A stretch of DNA of 35,707 nt. Source: Branchiostoma floridae. Taxonomy: Eukaryota > Chordata > Leptocardii > Amphioxiformes > Branchiostomatidae. This document shows positions 1-9,600 of this stretch, one piece after another. Numbering within the stretch: position 1 is the stretch's first letter; each line of letters begins with the position of its first letter. The translations under genes and the position numbers were made by a program. The notes below the pieces were generated by a model that saw nothing but the letters and a program-made list of their open reading frames with translations, had not been told where the DNA came from and made no database searches. Location: assembly GCF_000003815.2 (NCBI RefSeq), contig NC_049990.1, positions 3,506,438 through 3,542,144 of the forward strand, given 5' to 3'.

Positions 1-1440
1 ACCAACAGTTCTCACAAGTGTCCCGTCTGGAACAAACACCAAAACTTCCCCATGTAGTGCATCCCAGTATCCTGTGGTTTGTGTGATGAGGATGTGGTTC
101 CTCCTGGTGTCCACGGCAACTCCTCTGTACCCCACCGACTTCTGTAGGTCAAACTTCCCCAGCACCTCACCCTGCTTGGTGTACTGCACAGCAAACTCAG
201 CAGAGAATGTCTTTCCCACCACCCACAGGTTCCCCTCGCCGCCTGTGGCCACGTCATTTGGTTCCATCTTTTCTTCGCCTGACACGACTGTTGGGAACTG
301 TCGGACAAATGTTCCCTGCAGGGTGAAGACCTGGATCCTCTGGTTCCCCCTGTCTACAACAAAGATCTCCCCTTCTTCTGACACTGTAACCCCATTTGGA
401 TACTTCAACTCTCCTGGTCCAGAACCCGATGTACCAAATGTCATCCTCCGGTCACTAGACTGAGACTTCCTTGGCCTTTTGTTACCATTGGAATGGCCTC
501 TGGCCCTTGATGCAGGTTCTGATGCAGATGGCAGAGACTGGACCATCACATGTCCCAATACTGGCACTGGGGTGTCTGTGGGCTGAAAGACAGCAGGCTG
601 GGTCTGTACAGGAGTTGGTGCTGCTTTTCCTCTGTGCTTTCCTACCACCTCTGTCAAAGCAGTTTGCTGACTGACAATTTTGACCCATCCCTGTGGCAGT
701 TCTTGCTCTGCTCGTTCGCAGGCAGCAGACAGTTCGTTTACATCTGCCAACACTCTGTCCCTTACAGTCTGTATTTTCTCCAAGTTCTCGTTGTGATTTT
801 GTTGCGATTCCAACGAGAGTTGGTCTTTTCCCTCTGTGAGTTTCTGCACCACTTGATTGTAGGCCTGAATGATGCTGTTATCTCTTTGCTGTTTCTGTTC
901 ATTCAGGTTTTTCTCTTTTTCCCCCAGATCTCTGATAAAGCTACTGTAACTTTCCACAATGTTCCTCCCCTCAAAGATCAAGGCCTGGACTGTAAATCTC
1001 CTTTCCTGTGCAGCTTTTTTAAGGCCTGTGGTTGGATGACCATCGTGGCCTTCTTCACAACACTCAGTACAAACTGGCACATTACAATCCTTACAGTAGA
1101 GCTTGACTTCCTCTGAGGGGTGAGTGCTGCACCTGTTTCCAGACTGGGGTTGTTCCCTTGTTTCCCCTAACATGGAAGTCTGCTGTTGGAGTCTCTCACA
1201 CATATTTGCTATGATATGACTATCGGGCAAATCTGAGACCCCCTGGGGTGGCAGCCTGACCTGCTGACAACAGATTGGGCACTGTAAGTCCCCTCCCCTC
1301 CCTGCAAGGTCCTGTAGACAGCCCTGACAGAAGGTGTGTCCACATGGCAGCACCTTGGGCCTGGTGAACAGCTCCAGGCAGATGCTGCAGGACAGCTCTT
1401 CACGGATCTGTGCCCCCCAAATTGACGACGCACCCGCCAT
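1..1440 (-). CDS. TRIM-NHL family protein (RING, B-box, coiled coil, NHL), 3' end beyond window
   Basis: One open frame runs from ATG at 1440-1438 to the window edge (480 codons, no stop, no intron). Residues 18-57 form a complete C3HC4 RING (C18, C21, C33, H35, C38, C41, C54, C57; core CGHTFCQGC). Residues 104-135 form one B-box type 2 (CSTH...CKDC...CTEC...HDGH). Residues about 150-265 are rich in E, K, Q and heptad-like, as in the TRIM coiled coil. A Ser/Pro/Thr-rich linker follows, then NHL blades start at about residue 340 (GELKYPNGVTV, then IFVVDRGNQRIQVF) and continue off the edge. RING-TRIM proteins are E3 ubiquitin ligases; NHL propellers bind protein or RNA. The start has a good context (AAA before ATG, G after). 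Single-exon TRIM-NHL genes are numerous in lancelets, so orthology to TRIM2, TRIM3, TRIM56 or TRIM71 cannot be assigned. It is transcribed opposite to COG3 and may sit inside a COG3 intron. Confidence 0.92.
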   Translation of the reverse strand, partial: MAGASSIWGAQIREELSCSICLELFTRPKVLPCGHTFCQGCLQDLAGRGGDLQCPICCQQVRLPPQGVSDLPDSHIIANMCERLQQQTSMLGETREQPQSGNRCSTHPSEEVKLYCKDCNVPVCTECCEEGHDGHPTTGLKKAAQERRFTVQALIFEGRNIVESYSSFIRDLGEKEKNLNEQKQQRDNSIIQAYNQVVQKLTEGKDQLSLESQQNHNENLEKIQTVRDRVLADVNELSAACERAEQELPQGWVKIVSQQTALTEVVGKHRGKAAPTPVQTQPAVFQPTDTPVPVLGHVMVQSLPSASEPASRARGHSNGNKRPRKSQSSDRRMTFGTSGSGPGELKYPNGVTVSEEGEIFVVDRGNQRIQVFTLQGTFVRQFPTVVSGEEKMEPNDVATGGEGNLWVVGKTFSAEFAVQYTKQGEVLGKFDLQKSVGYRGVAVDTRRNHILITQTTGYWDALHGEVLVFVPDGTLVRTVG

Positions 1441-1690
1441 TTTGTTATCCCTTTTCCACCTGTTTGTTCCCTCGTTCAGTATCTTTTTCCCACCGTTGGT
1501 TGTGAGAGTTCTTTGTTTACACAGATCATTTTTCTACCTTTTCTGTCAAAGCTTAGACAATGGTTTCAATCTAGCTAGCAAAAGGTTTGAATGTACCTGT
1601 ACAACGTTGCTGTAAAAGGGGCTATGTCCCCGGTAGTTTTAGGTTCATGGCTTTTGTCAGGACCTCATCTCTGTGAACTTCTGCAGTCAC
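1441..1690. other. 5' flank of the TRIM gene, no gene seen
   Basis: This is presumed 5' leader and promoter of the minus-strand TRIM gene. A sequence resembling a YY1 site (AAAATGGCGG) overlaps the start codon. No TATA box can be placed with confidence. Confidence 0.3.
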
Positions 1691-1905
1691 AGCAGTCAGT
1701 TCAGTTCAGTCATCCATCTGGTGATGCTATAAAGTCCCTCCAGACAATTCTGTCACTCATGATAGACAAGAGGTCTCTGTCAAGTTGTAGACCAACATTC
1801 TCCTTGATCACTCTCCTAAGGGTCAGGGATGGTCGATTGTGTCTTCGCAAAAATTGTCTTTTCTGATGACCTGTTGACTTCTTTCTGCTGTGAACGTAAA
1901 TCACA
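1690..1905 (-). mobile_element. LINE 3'-end remnant (reverse transcriptase C-terminal tail)
   Basis: Read on the minus strand, a 64-residue open stretch carries the pattern RRHNRPSLTLRRVIKENVGL followed by LLSIMSDRIVWRDFI. This resembles the extreme C-terminus of non-LTR retrotransposon polyproteins (R-GRP-LT ... DR-WR). Just after its stop is a short TGACTGAACTGAACTGACTG tail of the kind that ends some LINEs. No catalytic reverse transcriptase motif is present, so this is a 5'-truncated dead copy. The call rests on a short match. Confidence 0.45.
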
Positions 1906-2246
1906 TCAAACAGCCCCTGAAATGAGATTCCCAGGAACAGTTTTTATAGTACCTGTGGATCTGTATCACTATGTTTTATCAAAAAAACAAACAAGCTGGA
2001 TTTAGGTCAAAAGGATGTTGTGATTAAAAATCTGTGAGAATAAAAGGGTTGCAATGTTATATGGGTAATGGAGTACAGGTCACATGGTAACAATCATAAT
2101 CATATGTTCATATATACGTCTAATCTACTAGTACGTTCGACTTCCTCTCTCTTCTTGGTAATTGCATCAATGTAGCTAGCTGTTGGTTTGTCGAAAGCTG
2201 TAAGGAATATAAATTTCTCTTAAATGCTACGTATATTTTGTTGTTC
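1906..2246. other. non-coding spacer
   Basis: AT-rich sequence without a credible exon. If COG3 begins left of the window, this is COG3 intron sequence. Confidence 0.35.
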
Positions 2247-3466
2247 CGTTAGCTGACGAGTTGCAAGCGTTTGAGACAGTAGCGCTTCAGTTGCTAGAGA
2301 AATAGTCACAAGACAGCATGGTTAAGGAGGTGAAGTCTGCCATCTCTAGAGATACAAGATACAAGATTACTTTATTGGATATCGCAGTGTTGCCACTGAA
2401 TTAAAACCAGTTTACAAAGCTTACCCGGTATAACCTCTATTATTTGACAGGCGCACAGCCCACGTGACGTGACAATAACATCAAAAGTTAACAATGTTTT
2501 TCATTTTCATTTAAAATGGTTTGGCAGACAATAAATAAATAGAATAAGTACTATATTGTATTAAGATAGGGAGGAGATGTCCATTCTTATTTACATGTAT
2601 CATACTGGTCAGGTATGGTATGCTTGAGTAAAGAGATGATTTTAAATGTGTCACTATTTTATTGTTCCGTTATTCAATGAGCTGTTAGCGTTTGAGACTT
2701 CAGTTGTTAGAGAAACGGTCACACAGCAGCATGGTTAAGGGGTGTGAGGTCTGCCATCTCTAGAGATGATTTTAATGTATATTCTGTTGTTCCGTTAGCG
2801 GACGAGCTGCGAGCGTTTGAGACAGTAGCCCTGCAGATGTTAGAGGATGTTCAGGAGAGACTGGTGTACCGTGCTCACATCTACATCCAGACAGACATAC
2901 AGAGCTACAACCCCCTGATTTTAAATGTATATATAACGTTATGTATAATTCTGTTGTTCCGTTAGCGGACGAGCTGCGAGCGTTTGAGACAGTAGCCCTG
3001 CAGATGTTAGAGGATGTTCAGGAGAGACTGGTGTACCGTGCTCACATCTACATCCAGACAGACATACAGAGCTACAACCCCCTGATTTTAAATGTATATA
3101 TAACGTTATGTATAATTCTGTTGTTCCGTTAGCGGACGAGCTGCGAGCGTTTGAGACAGTAGCCCTGCAGATGTTAGAGGATGTTCAGGAGAGACTGGTG
3201 TACCGTGCTCACATCTACATCCAGACAGACATACAGAGCTACAACCCCCTGATTTTAAATGTATATATAACGTTATGTATAATTCTGTTGTTCCGTTAGC
3301 TGACGAGCTGCGAGCCTTTGAGACGGTAGCACTGCAGATGTTAGAGGATGTTCAGGAGAGGCTGGTGTACCGTGCACATATCTACATCCAGACGGACATA
3401 CAGAGCTACCACCCCCTGATTTTAAATGTATATATAACGTTATGTATAATTCTGTTGTTCCGTTAG
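2247..3466 (+). repeat. tandem copies of the 5' part of a COG3 exon with its splice acceptor
   Basis: Four intact upstream copies of the acceptor plus first 116 bases of the COG3 exon at 3467 start at 2799, 2966, 3133 and 3300, exactly 167 bases apart. The first three are identical. Two older, decayed copies lie near 2252 and 2665. Each intact copy keeps the acceptor (tgttgttccgttag) and an open frame coding [20 protein letters not shown] and beyond. After the codons for SYNP (SYHP in the fourth copy), the copies switch to AT-rich intron sequence. They lack the rest of the exon and its donor. Only the last copy, at 3467, is a complete exon. Confidence 0.93.
2331..2661. other. non-coding spacer between decayed exon copies
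   Basis: AT-rich sequence. It includes a stretch near 2345-2480 (acaagattactttattgg) that looks like a dispersed-repeat end but cannot be named. No gene is seen. Confidence 0.3.
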
Positions 3467-3627
3467 CTGACGAGCTGCGAGCCTTTGAGACGGTAGCACT
3501 GCAGATGTTAGAGGATGTTCAGGAGCGGCTGGTGTACCGCGCTCATATCTACATCCAGACGGACATCCAGAGCTACAACCCCGCCCCAGGGGACCTCGCC
3601 TACCCGGATAAACTGGAGATGATGGAG
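3467..3627 (+). CDS. COG3: COG3 exon a (first complete exon in the window)
   Basis: Acceptor ccgttag, donor GAG/gtgagg. Two bases complete a split codon, then 53 codons follow from DELRAFETV to PDKLEMME. This is the only one of five near-identical copies that carries [12 protein letters not shown] and a donor, so it is the functional exon. Confidence 0.95.
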
Positions 3628-6600
3628 GTGAGGATATATAGCATGGGAATAAAAATAGCCTCTGATACAGTCACTGGTGAACAATAGTGGATGCTATCTC
3701 AAATGTCTGACTCTTAAGTAGTTGTTAGACAGTCATTTGTAGATTTGAGAAAGTCACTTTTCGAAACACGACTTTCCTCACTCCACCCAGGTGCAAAGAT
3801 GGGTACCTTGCTTTGGTTGAGGAGGTTAAAGGTGGTGGAAGGAGACGGCTGGGCTCTGCCTCCCAATACCGTACAATATTATAAATACAATTCAATCTCT
3901 GCAACTGGATAAAAATTGAGATTTACCTCCGGCCGTTTCGAGTGACATCCGTTATTCTTCTTCGTATCTTCTGATGCTGAGAAAGAGCGATGGATGACCA
4001 GAAGTAAATCTTCATTTTTATTCAGTTGCAGAGATTGAATTGTATTTGATAATGAATACCTTTTCCTTACCTTTCTACTTTGTTTCTCGTAAACAGAGAA
4101 TAGCGCGTAGCATAAAGGAGGAAGAGGCCCAGAGGAGAAGTGAGACGGGTTCTGTTTCATCCACCTCCAGCGGGAGGGACCAGGACGCCTTTACGGACGT
4201 GCCACTCGCTAACGACACTCAGAACCAAGCACACACCAATGGACAGGTCAAGACGGAGGGGGCCATAGAACTGCCAGGTAGGACATGTCTTGGTATGGGT
4301 ATCGTAAGGTCTTTGGTAGGTTGTCAGGAAATAAATGTGAATTTTTTGGTGCTAACGACGCACAGAACCAAGCGCACACCAACGGCCAGGTCAAGACAGA
4401 GGGAGCTATAGAACTTGGTATGGTACATCTTGGTATGGGTTTCTTAAGGTTTTTGGCTGTTGTCTGGAAGGAATTGTATTTTTTCATGCTAACTATGCCC
4501 AGAACCAATAACACACCAACACAGCCAGGTCAAAACAGAGAAGTTAATCGTCTATTTGACTTGGTTTCTGATTTATAAGTTGTTTGGCAATGGATATTCA
4601 TTGATAGATCTTGGGGATAATATACAAGAGAAAGGTTTAAAATGCTGCCACTAAAAAGTGACCACAAATGCCACACAGGTGTTCCTTTTGCAGAGTGGTT
4701 ACTGGTTTGACTGTATGTTAGATCTTGTTACTCTCCTATTTTTCTTTTCTTTTTCATTGATTTTAGACAAAAACATCAATGCTGTCTTGGTATAGTCTTT
4801 CGTTGCTGAAGATTGGTATGATTGGTATTCATTTGTCCTCCTTTTCCAGCCAAGCCGAGGTCGGATCTTGACATGGCCAATCACAACGTGTCGCTGTCGC
4901 CAGCTGACATCCACGGCATGTGGTACCCAACGGTGCGCAGGACGCTCGTCTGCCTCTCCAAACTCTACCGCTGTGTCGATGTAAGTTTGATTTATGTTTT
5001 CCCAAGGGAGAAAACATATATTAAGCCCTTTCACAGAGATCAGAATGCATGTGCGGCAATAGGAATTCTAGGTAAGATGTCAAAGGTAAAGGCTCAGAAA
5101 AAGAAAACAAAACCAAAACTGGACGTTGTTATGCAAATCAAAACAATGGCAGAGACAAGATCTAATTTCTTTTTCGAGGCCTTTACCTTTGACGTATTAC
5201 CTAGAATTCCTGTCGCCCCACATACGTTCTGATCTCTGTGAAAGGGCTTACCGTTTTTGCTGGTTTGTTCTTTTTCTTTCTTCCTCCTGGCAGAAAGGGT
5301 TTACGGAAAAGGCTGGACTGTGCACCAGGCCTGGCTACCCGGGCTGGCTATCACGTCAGACTACTCAGATACCCCCATTTGTAGTCCCAATTCTTAAATT
5401 CAGTCACATACACTACTTTTAGGGCTGCAATGGTTGATAGATTGTACAGCCATATATGTTCACGAAAATCAATGTGATCAGTGTTTTCAATATAGGTAAA
5501 AGACTCAATATGTTACTGATGAACTGATGTTTTCCTTTTGTTTTCCAGAGAACCATTTTCCAGGGCCTGTCCCAGGAAGCACTGGCAGCCTGTGTGCAGT
5601 CTCTTATTGTAGCAAGTGTCTCCATAGCAAAACTCAAGGTGAGGTCTTTTAGCCTTATCAAGAAGGCTCAAACTCTTTATTTTGAATACTAAGAATTTGA
5701 GCAGACTATAATTATTATAGTGTACTCTTTCAAAACCCATGTAGAACGTAACTACAAATACAGTAATTATTTGGGGTGTGTAATTATTTCAGTGTTTCCC
5801 TTGAGGTTTGGAAAATCATTATTGACATTAGAATAGTCTTCAGCCTTTTAGCTAGGATTTTGTTATAGGGAGTCCCAATTTTTTGGTGAGTCATGGTAAG
5901 TGACTATTGTAGGGGTGTCTGGGGGCATCCACCTTCCATGGTGCATAGTTTTTGAGAATTTCAATTCAAAAATGGTGTTCTAAGGTATCCTGAGGGGCAA
6001 AAAAAAAAAAAAAAAATGACCTAGTGGCATACCTGGTCAATTAGAATTCATGCTTTTGGAGGATCTGCTCCCCAGTGTAAGGGCGTCTAGTGCGTCCAAT
6101 TTCTTGATATTTTTCAGATGACACCATGACGCATGTCTGGCTAAAAGCCCGATGGCCTTGTTTTATAATGAATAACACAATGTTGTCTTCCACATTCCTA
6201 GATTTAGATGGATACTGTTAACTGTTCTTGATGAAACACCTACCATTAAAACTTTTTACGTGTAGACTAGTTTTTTTTTTTAAAACAAACTGTTATCTAA
6301 TATTTTTTCGACACATTCCCAGACTGAGATGGACGGGGAGCTGTTCCTGATCAAACACCTGCTGATCCTGAGGGAACAGATCACACCCTTCCACGCAGAG
6401 TTCGCCATCAAGGAGATGGCTCTCGACTTTTCCACTGTCAAAAGTAAGAAGTTGTTTAACTTCATCCATGTGGGAAGAAGACATTTCTGGAAAAGTTAAA
6501 CTGAAATTTCCAACATGAAAATTGGACTTACCCAAATTTCAGGAGTAAGAAGTTGTGTTAACTTGAAAGTTCATCTGTGTTGGTAGATGACATTCTGGAA

Positions 6601-9600
6601 AAGTTAAACTGAAATTTCCAACATGAAAATTGGACTTACCCAAATTTTTGACTGTACAGCTCCAGTCTTTGTCAAGGAATGGACAATCCACTGCCTCTGT
6701 GATACCACGTTATGCACATGTGACTCATTGAGCAGTGGATCACAAGTTGCAGGAAGTCTATGGCGCTCACCATCTTCTGCAACTTATGATCCACTGCTCA
6801 CCAAGTCACATGTGGTGACGTGACATCACAGAAGCAGTGAATTGTCCAATCCTTGAAAAAGACAAGGTCTTGGTCATGTTGTGCCTTGTATTTTTTCACT
6901 GAGATCTTCCTCTAAGTTTGTTTGTTTGTTTGTTTGTTTGTTGTCTCTAGGTGCAGCGTTTGGCCTGCTGCACAACCGCTCCAAACTGTTCACCTTCAGC
7001 ACAAACAATGCGCTGTTGGAGTTCCTGCTGCAGGTAAACAGGACTTAAAGGGGCATTCCACTCCACACGGGAGTGTTATTTTCCGATAGATATCAATTTT
7101 AGGAAGTGATAACTGCATACTACTTCACATTATACGATAAAGTACCCAGTTGCTCCACATGCCTCAAAAGCATTCAGTCTTCTACTAAACTCCCCAAGTA
7201 CCCTCTAATTGAATTAATCCTATGGCTGAATACAATGCAAAACTTTTAGGTAAGGTTACAAAACTAATTTCAGGTTCGCTAAGAAATCTCGTCTTGTTCT
7301 TGTATTCTTTGCTATCTTATGAGCAATTTGCCTTCTCGGTGTGCTTAGCGTACCTCATTTATTCCGAAAATATGTACGATAAACAAAGTGTCTGTGCGTA
7401 TAGGGGATGCATGGGTAGGGTCTGCATGGGTTTAGTGAGTGTCATTATTGTTTTGTAAAACACAAATCACGTAATTCATCCCAAGGTGAATTCCACAAAA
7501 TTCGGCTGATTATGTATTCATTGACACATTATCTATTGGAAAACAATACTTCCTTCTGGAGTGGAATGCCCCTTTAACACATTCTTGTGGACCTATGTCT
7601 TAAATACATGCGAATGAGGATTTTAAAATGTTTAAGAAGTTCTAAAGCCAGATACTGTAAATGCATTTAAGCTCGTGGGGATCTAATTTCGCTGTAGCGG
7701 GAAAAGGGACTTTTTGCGGCGGTTTTAAGTTCGCAGTAGCACCATGCACTGTAGTCTCTTACTGCCTTGAAAAGATGTTTGTGATGGTTTTAACTTCGCA
7801 GTGAAGTGGCCCCCCGCGAAAACCGCGAACATGAAACCACCGCAAAAGTTTCTGCATTTACAGTATCTGTTTGATTGTCATTTGCGGTAGGTTGGATGAC
7901 TTAGAATCTAGAGGTCCTGAGTTTGAATCCCTTTCAGGTCATGATGTTGTTCCCTTGAGAAAGGTATTTTCCATTAATTTCCCCACTTAACTTTGTCTAG
8001 ACATATTGGATGAAAATGAGTGCCTGGTTTTGGATAGGGACTTCCTTTCTAAACTGCTACTCAAAATCCTTCTGTTTGTTGTGTTGTTGTTCTTTTTTCA
8101 TTGCAGTACTTGTGATGGCAGGAAATTTATGATTTCATGGTTCCTCACTGGCAGACAGTATTTGATAATTAAGTGTCTACTACCATGTAGAATCAACTTG
8201 CTCTGACAGCCTACTGTCAACAAGACATACTGCAACTGTCATGCACTCAAATTTCTGTTGTTAAGCTATCAAACAACAAACATAAGACTGCCCTTACTGG
8301 CTTTCTTATTTTTAATCAACGATGTGATGAGATGGAACATATGATTTCAGGGTGCCCCACAGGTGGACTCTTGTCGTTGTGAAACTGTTTTGCGTTGCCG
8401 CAGGGGCCATCCTTTTTTTTAAGATGACTCATACTAACTGTATTATTATAGTATTGTGTGGCAGGAGCTTGACAAAAGGAAAATTACTGGGGGGAAAACA
8501 TCCTGTATTTGCTCAAAAATGCTGCCTTTCTAGTTGTGTCAACAGAGTGATGATGATGTGCGTATGATTTCAGGGTGCCCCGCAGGTGGTGGAACATTAC
8601 GTGGACTCGAAGCGCGAGGTCGATCGCCAGCTGAAGCGAACGTGTGAAGAGTTCATCCAACACGTGGTGAAGGGCTTCGTATCGCCTCTCACTGACTTCA
8701 TCAACAAGGTGGGCCCAACATTCAACAACGTCTCTTATAGTTCTGCAGGGCCAACCATGTTAACAACATTCAACAACGTCTCTTATAGTTCTGTAGGGCC
8801 AACCATGTTAACAACATTCAACAACGTCTCTTATAGTTCTGCAGGGCCAACCATGTTAACAACATTCAACAACGTCTCTTATAGTTCTGTAGGGCCCACC
8901 ATGTTAACAACATTCAACAACGTCTCTTATAGTTCTGCAGGGCCAACCATGTTAACAACATTCAACAACGTCTCTTATAGTTCTGCAGGGCCAACCATGT
9001 TAACAACATTCAACAACGTCTCTTATAGTTCTGTAGGGCCAACCATGTTAACAACATTCAACAACGTCTCTTATAGTTCTGTAGGGCCAACCATGTTAAC
9101 AACATTCAACAACGTCTCTTGTAGTTCTGTAGGGCCAACCATGTTAACAACATTCAACAACGTCTCTTATAGTTCTGTATCATTCAACAACGTCTCTTAT
9201 AGTTCTGTATCATTCAACAACGTCTCTTATAGTTCTGTAGGGCCAACCATGTTAACAACATTCAACAACGTCTCTTATAGTTCTGTATCATTCAACAACG
9301 TCTCTTATAGTTCTGTAGGGCCAACCATGTTAACAACAACTGTCCCAATGTCTTGGGATGGAAATTTGCTTGTTGGAACAGAAAAATTTTGCACTTCAAT
9401 ACATGAAATAGACTAAAATGAATGTTATGAGGTCCCAAACAATAGGTGGGACGAAAAAAATTAGAGCTAGAGACAGCCCTGCCCCTGATGTTGTGCCCGT
9501 TATTAAATAGGAAAGGCACTTAAACACAAATTTTCTCACTTCACTTGGGTGACGTTGAGTAGTGCTAGCTTAAGTTAGGGACATCACTTGGATAGGATGG

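Noticed and set aside
2744-3466. Several independent 63-73 residue small proteins
   Set aside because: They are the same COG3 exon fragment read through into intron and ended by the TAG within each acceptor.
7222-7458. 78-residue hydrophobic protein
   Set aside because: Lies wholly inside a non-autonomous TTAA element in a COG3 intron and shows no transposase motif.
8709-9343. CRISPR-like regular array
   Set aside because: There are no unique spacers; units are head-to-tail identical, the genome is clearly animal, and the repeat derives from an exon donor.
8586-9416. A stand-alone 276-residue repetitive protein gene
   Set aside because: It is COG3 exon g read into its intron; it begins inside the exon without an ATG of its own.
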